Source of the DNA: Blautia sp.
Lineage (GTDB): Bacteria > Bacillota > Clostridia > Lachnospirales > Lachnospiraceae
Direction: 5' to 3'
Assembly (NCBI GenBank): GCA_017463155.1
Contig: JAFTPT010000027.1
Span: forward strand, 1 to 64,000
DNA length: 64,000 nt
The notes beneath the pieces are model-generated. The model ran no database searches, was not told where the DNA came from, and saw nothing but the letters and a program-made list of their open reading frames with translations. Both the position numbers and the translations under genes were made by a program. Shown one piece after another: positions 1-7,604 of this stretch (its first letter is position 1; each line of letters starts with the position of its first letter).

Positions 1-3
1 AAT

Positions 4-140
4 GTATTAGCTGAAGCCATCTGTGGGTACTCCTTCGTGTAAGAGTTTGGTCGCTAATACACTATCGGAGCACAGGTGGCTTTTCAATATGAAACTGTCA
101 ACTCAGGCTGCATGAGTACCCACTATCATGCCAGAAGCCT
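4..140. ncRNA. candidate pseudoknotted structured RNA
   Basis: No credible ORF lies here, but complementarity is dense. An imperfect hairpin pairs 105-115 with 126-140 (AGGCT/AGCCT and GCATGA/TCATGC, bulge 132-135). Its loop, 116-123 GTACCCAC, is a perfect complement of 23-30 GTGGGTAC, giving a kissing or pseudoknot contact. In addition 13-22 pairs with 74-83, and 4-11 GTATTAGC pairs perfectly with 53-60 GCTAATAC; these last two helices cross, so they may be alternative states. There is no U-tract terminator after it, and the promoter of the next gene lies downstream. I do not recognise the family. It could be a riboswitch-like or ribozyme-like RNA, or part of a longer RNA cut by the window start. 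The strand is not decided. Confidence 0.4.
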
Positions 141-217
141 CGGATTTATCTTCCATTTAACGCTTTCAGGCGCGGTTCGTCAAGTATCTGACGCGTGTTT
201 TGCAGTAGGAATTGACA

Positions 218-246
218 TTGACAGAAAATTCATTGATTGATAACAT
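218..246 (+). promoter_or_regulatory. sigma-A-type promoter of the kinase operon
   Basis: TTGACA at 218-223, a 17-base spacer and TAACAT at 241-246. A second TTGACA directly precedes it at 212-217. The implied start of transcription near 253 leaves about 90 bases of leader before the ATG at 342. It also argues against the in-frame GTG at 255 as the start of the first kinase. Confidence 0.5.
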
Positions 247-341
247 AGGTTATAGTGCTGATCGTTTTCTCTTTGGGCAGGAAAAGTATGCTTCTGCTCT
301 CTGGAATACAGCTGATTCTGATCGTTGGCAGGTGTGAGTGC

Positions 342-1814
342 ATGGATAATCTTCTGATCTACCTGATGGTATATGCCGGAAGCATACTGATGGCTTACAA
401 TATATATCGTTATATCCGTTTTTCCGGAAGGGTCCGCAGGCACGGCAACTGGGACAGGGAGGGACGTATCTTCCGTATCCCCATACTGATGCTCATCCTG
501 TTCCTGATCGGCTACCTGATCGTGGCGCTGTTCGGCGAGCCGGACCTCATCATCGGAGGGATCCTTTTCGGGGGCAGTGTCTTTGTATTTGTCATGGTGC
601 TGCTGATCGAGAGGACGGCGGACCGGATCCAGGAAAACGAGCGTCTGGAGGCCAAGCTGACCGCCACGGAGGAAGCGAGCAAGGCCAAGAGCTTTTTCCT
701 GTTCAACATGTCCCACGATATCCGGACGCCCCTGAATGCCATTATCGGGTATACCACGCTGGCCAACGGGGACGGCGTGACGCTGGAGCAGAAGACCGGA
801 TATCTGACAAAGATCGAGACGGCGGGGCACCAGCTGCTGGACATCGTCAACGATGTATTGGAGATGAGCCGGATCGAGAACGGCAAGATCGATCTCGAAC
901 CGGTCTGCATGGACCTGGCGGCCTGCGTGCAGGAGGCCGGCGATCTGGTCAGGAACCAGCTGGAGGGCAAGAAGATCCGTTTCTCCGTCGAATGTGACAT
1001 AGCCCATACCTGGGTGATGTGCGACAAGCATCTGCTGACGAGGGCGCTGATGAACCTTCTGTGCAATGCCGGCAAGTTCACACAGGAGGGCGGAAGCGTT
1101 GCGCTGTATGCCGGGGAACTGCCGGGCAGCCGGGAGACGGGACGCTACGAGATCCGCGTCAGGGATACCGGGATCGGCATGAGCCCGGAATTCGTCGGGA
1201 ACCTGTTTACGCCCTTTGAGCGGGAGCGGACCTCTACGGTCAGCCGTATCCAGGGGACAGGCCTCGGCATGGCGATCACCAAGAATATCATCGATATGAT
1301 GCAGGGGACGATCGAGGTCGAGACGGAACAGAACAAGGGGACCGAGTTTGTGATCCGACTGGAATTCCCGGTCACGGATCCCGGTGAGGAAGCCGGCGGG
1401 GATGATACGGCAGGGATCCGTTTTGACGGAGTCAGAGCCCTGCTGGTCGAAGACAATGCCGTCAATATGGAGATCGCAAGGCTGCTCCTTGAGCAGGCCG
1501 GCTTTGTCATCGAAACGGCCGAGAACGGACAGACCGCGGTGGACATGGTGACCGGCGCCGTACCGGGCTATTATGACCTGGTCCTGATGGATATCCAGAT
1601 GCCGGTCATGGACGGTTACACGGCCGCGCGGGAGATCCGGTCGCTGCCGGACCCGTTCCGGGCGGGCGTCCCGATCATCGCCATGACGGCCAACGCGTTC
1701 CAGGATGATATACAGGCGGCGGAAAAGGCCGGCATGAACGGACATATCGCCAAACCGCTGGATGTGGCGGTCATGCTCCGCACACTGCAGACGGTCCTGG
1801 ATACAGAAGGATAA
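342..1814 (+). CDS. membrane-bound hybrid histidine kinase (HisKA-HATPase-REC)
   Basis: Sensor kinase that autophosphorylates on His and can pass phosphate to its own receiver. Counting from the ATG at 342 (490 aa), there are three N-terminal membrane segments (about 4-20, 45-60, 64-90), a short coiled linker, a HisKA box NMSHDIRTP with His about 125, an ATPase domain with the G boxes DTGIGM and GTGLGM, and a C-terminal receiver with Asp about 417 in LMDIQMP and Lys about 471 in AKP. There is no large extracellular domain, so the signal is probably sensed in or at the membrane. The frame stays open upstream to a GTG at 255, but that falls on the promoter. It is followed 14 bases later by a second hybrid kinase, so the two are likely co-transcribed. 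Confidence 0.85.
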   Translation: MDNLLIYLMVYAGSILMAYNIYRYIRFSGRVRRHGNWDREGRIFRIPILMLILFLIGYLIVALFGEPDLIIGGILFGGSVFVFVMVLLIERTADRIQENERLEAKLTATEEASKAKSFFLFNMSHDIRTPLNAIIGYTTLANGDGVTLEQKTGYLTKIETAGHQLLDIVNDVLEMSRIENGKIDLEPVCMDLAACVQEAGDLVRNQLEGKKIRFSVECDIAHTWVMCDKHLLTRALMNLLCNAGKFTQEGGSVALYAGELPGSRETGRYEIRVRDTGIGMSPEFVGNLFTPFERERTSTVSRIQGTGLGMAITKNIIDMMQGTIEVETEQNKGTEFVIRLEFPVTDPGEEAGGDDTAGIRFDGVRALLVEDNAVNMEIARLLLEQAGFVIETAENGQTAVDMVTGAVPGYYDLVLMDIQMPVMDGYTAAREIRSLPDPFRAGVPIIAMTANAFQDDIQAAEKAGMNGHIAKPLDVAVMLRTLQTVLDTEG

Positions 1815-1828
1815 AAGGAGGTGCAGGT

Positions 1829-4747
1829 ATGTTTGGAAAAAGATTCCAGCTGAATGAAGAAAATCTTTCCCTGATCGAGGAGATCGGGAAGCATATGCCT
1901 GGCGGCTTCTTTATCTACAAGGCACAAAAGCCGGAGGAGCTTCTGTATGCGAACCGCGCCGTGTTCGATATTTTCGGCTGCAGGGACAAGGAGGAATTTG
2001 CCGCCCTGACAGGGTATACATTCAGAGGGATGCTGCATCCTGATGATTATAATGAGGTCGTGAATTCGATCGACGACCAGATCGCGAGCAGCGATGAACA
2101 GATGGACTACGCAGAGTACCGTATCATCCGCAAGGACGGAACGGTACGCTGGGTGGACGACTATGGACATTATACGGATACGGACGAGTACGGCGGTATC
2201 TATTATGTCTTTATCTCCGATATCACCGAAAAAAAAGAACGCATGGAGTCGGACATGGCCGTCCGCCAGGCCGTGATCGAAGCGCTTAGTGAATCCTATC
2301 ACACGGTGTGGCTGATCACCGACGTGGAGACGGAGAGCTTTTCCCTGTACCGGGGCGATACGAAGGGCGAGACGGAGCACGCCGCGCCGATCAGGGACGC
2401 ACTGGGGAGCCTCACCTATTCAAAGGCCAAGGAATATTACATCCGCCATACGGTGGCCGAGGAGGACCAGGACCGGCTGCAGGAGGAGCTGGCGCTGCCG
2501 AACATCGTAAAGCGCCTGCGGGAAAAGTCCCAGTTCCAGATCAATTACCTGCGTGTCATGGACGATGGACGAAAGTGCTATTTCCGGATCGAATTTGCCC
2601 GCGTGAACATGCCCGGCGGAAAAATGGGCATCGTCTGCGGCTTCAAGAACGTGGATGACGACGTTCGTCAGGGACAGGCGATCCAGATGGCCCTTCTCGA
2701 GCAGGAGCGGCACCGGAAGGAGCTGGACAGCATGATCACCGCGATGGCGTCCGACTACCGGAGCGTGTACCATGTGGACCTGGACGCGAACGACGCGGTC
2801 TGCTACCGGGCCGACCCGGACGATCCCGACCAGATTAAGGAGGGCGTCCATTTCCCGTTCTGTGAGAAGTTTGCCGCCTACGGGCGGGAGCATGTGGACG
2901 AAGAGTACAGGGAGGGATTCCTGCAGTTCATAGATCCGGAGAACATACGCAAGGTCCTGGCGACCGAGAACATCATCGCCTACCGGTACCTGGCCAGACG
3001 GAACGGTACGGAATATTACGAGATGCTGCGTATGGCCGGCGTCCGTCATCCGGCGGACCGGGACGACCACATCGTCCATGCGGTGGGCGTCGGTTTTACG
3101 ATCATCGATGCGGAGATGCGGCATTCCATGATGCAGAACCGGGCGCTGCAGGAGGCGCTGGCGGCGGCCCAGGAGGCGAACCGGGCCAAGACCGCTTTCC
3201 TGTCCAACATGAGTCATGAGATCAGGACGCCGATGAATGCCATCATCGGTCTTGACAATATAGCCCTGAACAACATGAATATCCCCGATGAGACGCGGGA
3301 GCAGCTGGAGAAGATCGGTTCCTCGGCCCGGCACCTGCTGAACATCATCAACGATATCCTGGACATGAGCCGGATCGAATCCGGCCGGATGACGATCAAC
3401 AACGAAGAATTTTCCTTCCCGAAGGCCGTGGAGCAGGTCAATACCATCATCAGCGGCCAGTGCCGGGAGAAGGGCCTCACCTACGACTGCCAGCTCAAGG
3501 GAAACATCGCCGATTTCTACATCGGCGACGATATGAAGCTGCGGCAGATCATGATCAACATCCTCGGAAACGCCGTGAAGTTCACGCCCGAAGGGGGCAG
3601 GGTGACCTTTACGATCGAGGAGATCGCGCGGTTTGACAACAAGGCGACGCTGCGGTTCGTCATGAGCGACAACGGGATCGGCATGAGCAAGGAGTATCTG
3701 CCGAAGCTTTTTGAGACCTTCAGCCAGGAGGACTCTTCCGCTTCCAGCAAATACGGCAGCACGGGACTCGGCATGCCCATCACCCGGAGCCTGGTCGAGC
3801 TGATGAACGGACAGATCGAGGTGGAAAGTGAGAAGGGCGTCGGGACGACCTTTACGGTGACCGTGACGCTGACGGAATCCGAACGGCGCAGCGGTGCGGA
3901 CGACGATATCGAGATCCATCCGCACGAGATGTCCGTGCTGGTGATCGACGACGACCCGGTGGCCTGCGAGCATGCGAAGATGGTGCTCGGCCAGGTGGGC
4001 GTGAACTGCGACACGGCCTCCTCCGGCGAGGAGGGACTGGAGATGGTCAAGGTCCGTCATGCCCGGAGAGAGCCCTACAATCTGATGCTCGTGGACTGGA
4101 AGATGCCGGATATGGACGGCGTGGAGACGACCCGCCGGATCCGGAGCATTGTCGGCCATGAATCCGCGATCATCATCCTGACCTCCTTCAACTGGGACGA
4201 TGTGGCGGACGAGGCCAGACAGGCCGGCGTGGACACGTTCGTGCCCAAGCCGCTCTTTGCCGGCAGCGTGCTGGATGAATTCCGGATGGCTTTCCGCAGG
4301 AAGAACATGGCCTCCAGGGCGCAGGATGCGGATCTCAAGGGCCGCAGGATCCTTCTCGCGGAGGACGTGCTGGTCAATGCCGAGATCATGCTCATGGTCC
4401 TGGGCATGCAGGAGATGGAGGCGGAGCACGCCGAAAACGGACAGATCGCAGTCGAGATGTTTGAAAGCCATGAGGAAGATTACTATGACGCGGTCCTGAT
4501 GGATATGCGGATGCCGGTCATGAACGGCCTGGAGGCGACGAAGGCCATCCGTGCCCTGGACCGTGCCGACGCGAAGACCATCCCGATCATCGCGCTGACC
4601 GCCAACGCCTTCGACGAGGACGTACAGCGGAGCATGCAGGCCGGGCTGAACGCGCACCTGTCCAAGCCGGTCGAACCGGACGCGCTGTTCAGTACGCTCC
4701 GGAGCCTGATCGGAAAAAGAAACGCTTTGGAGGCGGAGGAAACATGA
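1829..4747 (+). CDS. cytoplasmic PAS hybrid histidine kinase with two receivers
   Basis: A 972-aa protein with no clear membrane segment. The N-terminus carries a PAS domain (about 15-145, with the typical W-V-D-D and D-I-T-E ends) and two further sensor-like segments to about 430. HisKA follows with NMSHEIRTP (His 463), then HATPase (DNGIGM, GSTGLGM), then two tandem receivers with Asp 756 (LVDWKMP) and Asp 892 (LMDMRMP). No Hpt domain is present, so phosphate leaving the receivers would need a separate phosphotransfer protein. A strong AAAAGGAGGTG precedes the ATG. It sits between a membrane kinase and an unrecognised 162-aa gene, followed by a pseudo-receiver regulator, in what looks like one signalling operon. 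Confidence 0.85.
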   Translation: MFGKRFQLNEENLSLIEEIGKHMPGGFFIYKAQKPEELLYANRAVFDIFGCRDKEEFAALTGYTFRGMLHPDDYNEVVNSIDDQIASSDEQMDYAEYRIIRKDGTVRWVDDYGHYTDTDEYGGIYYVFISDITEKKERMESDMAVRQAVIEALSESYHTVWLITDVETESFSLYRGDTKGETEHAAPIRDALGSLTYSKAKEYYIRHTVAEEDQDRLQEELALPNIVKRLREKSQFQINYLRVMDDGRKCYFRIEFARVNMPGGKMGIVCGFKNVDDDVRQGQAIQMALLEQERHRKELDSMITAMASDYRSVYHVDLDANDAVCYRADPDDPDQIKEGVHFPFCEKFAAYGREHVDEEYREGFLQFIDPENIRKVLATENIIAYRYLARRNGTEYYEMLRMAGVRHPADRDDHIVHAVGVGFTIIDAEMRHSMMQNRALQEALAAAQEANRAKTAFLSNMSHEIRTPMNAIIGLDNIALNNMNIPDETREQLEKIGSSARHLLNIINDILDMSRIESGRMTINNEEFSFPKAVEQVNTIISGQCREKGLTYDCQLKGNIADFYIGDDMKLRQIMINILGNAVKFTPEGGRVTFTIEEIARFDNKATLRFVMSDNGIGMSKEYLPKLFETFSQEDSSASSKYGSTGLGMPITRSLVELMNGQIEVESEKGVGTTFTVTVTLTESERRSGADDDIEIHPHEMSVLVIDDDPVACEHAKMVLGQVGVNCDTASSGEEGLEMVKVRHARREPYNLMLVDWKMPDMDGVETTRRIRSIVGHESAIIILTSFNWDDVADEARQAGVDTFVPKPLFAGSVLDEFRMAFRRKNMASRAQDADLKGRRILLAEDVLVNAEIMLMVLGMQEMEAEHAENGQIAVEMFESHEEDYYDAVLMDMRMPVMNGLEATKAIRALDRADAKTIPIIALTANAFDEDVQRSMQAGLNAHLSKPVEPDALFSTLRSLIGKRNALEAEET

Positions 4748-4774
4748 ACCGGGGATCATACGGGAGGAATATGT

Positions 4775-5263
4775 ATGTTTAAAGAAGGAAGCGACCGGGC
4801 GTTTTTGGAGGCGATCCTTCAATTTGACGGCTCGGATGAGGCAAAAGAGTATTATTATAAGATGATGGACACCGAGGTAGAGCTGAACGACAGGAAAGAC
4901 ACGGTCCGCAGCCTGATCCTGCGGACCTACGCGATGCTTTTCTGCGAGGACATGGGACTCGAGCCCGGACAGGCCGCCGGACCCGACGAGGTCGAGGCGA
5001 CCGCGGACCGGCTGTACCTGGGAAGCATGAGCTTTGACCCGCAGCACTGGTACCGCATGCAGCATCATTTTCCGGTGATCGACGAAGACAACTATGACCG
5101 GTTTGCGGCACTGGTGATCATGGACCTGCGCTGCGGGCCACTCCACGAAGCGGCCGTAAACGGCGGGGACATGCTGCTGGTGGGCGAACTGAACCCGCTG
5201 CAGATGACGCCGGAGCAGAGAGAAAGACAGCAGGTGCGGACAGTAGCGCTGGGAGAGAGTTGA
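4775..5263 (+). CDS. conserved-looking protein of unknown function in kinase operon
   Basis: A 162-aa protein I do not recognise. It is soluble, acidic and probably mostly helical, with no signal peptide or membrane segment. GGGAGG precedes the ATG, and the stop is one base from the next start, so coupling to the following regulator is likely. By position it could be a phosphotransfer or partner protein between the hybrid kinases and the pseudo-receiver regulator. However, no Hpt-like H-x-x-K-G motif is visible, so that role is not supported by sequence. Confidence 0.65.
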   Translation: MFKEGSDRAFLEAILQFDGSDEAKEYYYKMMDTEVELNDRKDTVRSLILRTYAMLFCEDMGLEPGQAAGPDEVEATADRLYLGSMSFDPQHWYRMQHHFPVIDEDNYDRFAALVIMDLRCGPLHEAAVNGGDMLLVGELNPLQMTPEQRERQQVRTVALGES

Positions 5264-5264
5264 G

Positions 5265-6083
5265 ATGAAGATTTTTATTGTACTTGAGGATGAAGCGGAA
5301 CTCCGGCAGGTCACGGATGACATGAAGGAGCTCTTCCCGGATGCGGATATACAGGTTTTTGACAGCAGCCTCAAGGCCCTCGCGGCCGCCAGAAAGACCG
5401 AGGTCGACATCGCGGTCCTGTCTGCGGAGACGCCGGAGCTGGGCGGCATGGATCTTGGACAATATCTCACGGAGATGTATCCCATGGTGAATCTGATCTT
5501 CCTGTCCAGGGACAAGGCGAAAAGCTACGAAGCCATGGAAATGCATGCGAGCGGGTATCTTCTGCGGCCCGCAGAAAAGGCCGGGATCAGACGGGAGATG
5601 GAGGATCTTCGGCATCCGGACGTGCAGAAGAACCAGAAGAGGGTCTTCGCGCAGACCTTCGGGAACTTTGAACTGTTCGTGGACGGAGATCCGGTCCGGT
5701 TCAAGTATTCACGGACCAAGGAGGTCGTAGCCGTTCTGGTCAACAACTGCGGCGCGCAGACCACCAACGGAGAGATCATTGCCTGCCTGTGGGAGGACGA
5801 CGGGGATCCCGAAAAAAAGGCTTCCTACCTTTCCAACCTGCGCCAGGACCTGCAGAATACGTTCAACAGTCTCAAGCTGACAGGGATCATCCACAAGCAG
5901 CGCGGGAGCATGGCGATCGCGAGGGACAAAGTGGAATGTGACCTGTTCGACTGGCTCGAAAACAAAAAAGAATCAAAATACCAATATCTGGGTGATTATA
6001 TGAATCAGTACAGCTGGCCGGAATATAAGCACGCCGAGCTGGATGACATAAGCTACGCATTGTATGAAGACGAAGACATGTAA
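5265..6083 (+). CDS. pseudo-receiver / SARP-like winged-helix regulator
   Basis: A 272-aa predicted transcription regulator. Residues 1-115 have the fold pattern of a response-regulator receiver (acidic pair D9-E10, hydrophobic strands). The phosphoacceptor position is Ser 53 (AVLSAETPELGG) and the conserved Lys is Arg 101 (GYLLRP), so conventional phosphorylation seems lost. Residues about 130-230 form a winged-helix DNA-binding domain of the SARP/OmpR type (FGNFELFVDG, then a helix-rich segment ending with SNLRQDLQ). It is coupled to the preceding gene and followed 12 bases later by the zeta-like gene, so it may control the secretion genes downstream. How two kinases with intact receivers would signal to it is unclear. 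Confidence 0.75.
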   Translation: MKIFIVLEDEAELRQVTDDMKELFPDADIQVFDSSLKALAAARKTEVDIAVLSAETPELGGMDLGQYLTEMYPMVNLIFLSRDKAKSYEAMEMHASGYLLRPAEKAGIRREMEDLRHPDVQKNQKRVFAQTFGNFELFVDGDPVRFKYSRTKEVVAVLVNNCGAQTTNGEIIACLWEDDGDPEKKASYLSNLRQDLQNTFNSLKLTGIIHKQRGSMAIARDKVECDLFDWLENKKESKYQYLGDYMNQYSWPEYKHAELDDISYALYEDEDM

Positions 6084-6095
6084 GGAGGACAAACA

Positions 6096-7145
6096 ATGAA
6101 GTACAGAAAGATGATCGCATGCCTGATGATGAGCGCCGTGATGGCAACAGCTCCTGCCGCGCATGTATTTGCGGAAGCGGCCGAACAGGAAGAAGCAGAA
6201 GCTGAACCGGAAGAGGAAACGGTCGAGGTCGTTCCCGTGGTCTGGGAGCCTTCACCCGAGCATCCGATCATCGATACGGACGAAGCAAGAGAGCTCTATG
6301 CGTCCATCAAGGCCGGCGAGTATCCGACGATGGAGGAGCTTATGGCAAACCCGGTCGTCGGGCAGCTTGATGCGCTTTCGGCCTATTATAAAGCATTGTT
6401 TGGAAATACGGCCGAGATCGATACGCCCGAAAGAGACGCTCTGCGCCAGGCAATCAAGGAGGAGTTCCTGAAGATGGGCAGCGCTGATTCCGTGTTTGAC
6501 TCCGCGACAGAACGATACTCCTATGTTTACGATGGCGAGCTGGAGAAAGGGTTTAAAATGGAGCTGGTACTCGGACTTCCGGCATCCGGAAAATCCACCC
6601 GGGTCAGCGATCCGGACAGCGAAGAGATGAATGCCTTTATCCTGGATGTGGACATCATCAAATCCATGATCCCGGAATACATCGGATCTCATGGCGCAGG
6701 CGCGGATGCGATCCATTTTGAAGGCATGCTCATCTTTAACGAGGCGGTAAAGGAGTTCCTGGAGGGTGATATGAAGGGGACCAACGTGATCCTGCCGATC
6801 GTGGCGGGGGATCTGGATGACCTGTTCGAGAACTATATCGAGCCCTTCGAAGCGGCCGGCTACGACGTAAGGGCAAAATTCTGTGACGCAGAGCCGAATG
6901 AAAGTCTCGCCCGCGTCATTATGCGTGAACTGGGCGACGGCGGCCAGCTGATCAACAGCGCGGTCGTCTCCTCCTTTGGTTATGCACCGAAGGAGGTCTA
7001 TGAGGAGCTGGCCCCTATGACCAACGCTCAGGGCAATCTCTACGGCCTTGAGGAGGATGCGACGATCATCCAGTTCCCGGGGACCGGAGAGGAGGCCGCG
7101 GAGGAAACAGAAGAATCGGCAGAGGAAGTCGAGGATGCTGCCTGA
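6096..7145 (+). CDS. Sec-exported zeta-toxin-like P-loop protein
   Basis: A 349-aa protein with a clear signal peptide (basic start, hydrophobic 7-22, probable cleavage after HVFA at 26). A very acidic linker and a zeta-toxin-like kinase domain follow. The Walker A motif is GLPASGKST (about 160-168), followed by FILDVDIIK and a long helical segment. The last 25 residues are again acidic. Zeta toxins are normally cytoplasmic kinases of UDP-GlcNAc paired with an epsilon antitoxin; here no antitoxin gene is seen and the protein appears exported. AAGGAGG precedes the ATG. It lies directly upstream of the peptide-exporter genes. Whether it is a toxin, a cell-envelope kinase or a non-enzymatic derivative cannot be told from sequence. 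No lipobox is seen. Confidence 0.75.
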   Translation: MKYRKMIACLMMSAVMATAPAAHVFAEAAEQEEAEAEPEEETVEVVPVVWEPSPEHPIIDTDEARELYASIKAGEYPTMEELMANPVVGQLDALSAYYKALFGNTAEIDTPERDALRQAIKEEFLKMGSADSVFDSATERYSYVYDGELEKGFKMELVLGLPASGKSTRVSDPDSEEMNAFILDVDIIKSMIPEYIGSHGAGADAIHFEGMLIFNEAVKEFLEGDMKGTNVILPIVAGDLDDLFENYIEPFEAAGYDVRAKFCDAEPNESLARVIMRELGDGGQLINSAVVSSFGYAPKEVYEELAPMTNAQGNLYGLEEDATIIQFPGTGEEAAEETEESAEEVEDAA

Positions 7146-7166
7146 CAAGGCGGAAAGGAACTGACG

Positions 7167-7598
7167 ATGGCTGAAAAAAAGCAAACCATATTTCGAGAGG
7201 AAGCGCTCAGGCGTATTTCATCACCGGAAAAGCTCACGGACTATCTCCGTGTGACCAATCCCGGAATCTGGGTTGTTCTTGTGGCTGTTATCCTGCTGCT
7301 TGTCGGTGTGATCGCCTGGGCTTCGGTGGGGACATTGGAGACAAAGGCGGATGCGAAGGTCTTTGTAGAGGACCATACGGCAGAGGTGATCCTGGAGGGA
7401 GCACAGTCGATCCGGGTCGGGATGCCGCTCCGGATCACTTCGCAGGATTCGCAGGAGTACAGCATCGCGTATGTCAAAGAGGATGAATATGGCAGAACGG
7501 TCGGGGTGGCGGATATCAGTCTGCCGGACGGTACCTATGACGGCGAGGTCGTCGTGGACAGTATGCGGCCGATTGATTTTCTGCTGGAGAGCAGGTGA
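7167..7598 (+). CDS. short HlyD-like adaptor of NHLP-type exporter
   Basis: A 143-aa protein with one membrane segment (about 35-56) preceded by a basic, SPEKL-containing cytoplasmic start that resembles the N-terminus of NHLP-system secretion (HlyD-family) proteins. After the membrane segment only about 85 residues remain, enough for a small beta-rich domain. The long coiled coil and lipoyl hairpin of ordinary HlyD proteins, usually 250-420 aa in total, are missing. The stop is six bases before the exporter ATPase gene, so it is almost certainly part of the same transporter. It may be a minimal adaptor suited to a single-membrane cell, or a remnant. Confidence 0.7.
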   Translation: MAEKKQTIFREEALRRISSPEKLTDYLRVTNPGIWVVLVAVILLLVGVIAWASVGTLETKADAKVFVEDHTAEVILEGAQSIRVGMPLRITSQDSQEYSIAYVKEDEYGRTVGVADISLPDGTYDGEVVVDSMRPIDFLLESR

Positions 7599-7604
7599 CG
7601 GGGA

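Noticed and set aside
255-341. In-frame GTG extension of the first histidine kinase
   Set aside because: The GTG at 255 lies about two bases from the predicted transcription start of the promoter at 218-246, leaving no room for a ribosome site; the ATG at 342 is better.
4775-5263. 162-aa protein considered as an Hpt phosphotransfer domain
   Set aside because: The position in the operon is tempting, but no H-x-x-K-G-like motif is visible and the length and composition do not point to a four-helix Hpt bundle.
7342-7349. CAAAGGCG octamer, the ANTAR-like loop sequence, inside a coding region; also 45664-45671 and 62865-62872
   Set aside because: These copies lie within genes without an overlapping terminator or leader position. 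They show the octamer alone is not diagnostic; the hairpin plus terminator context is needed.
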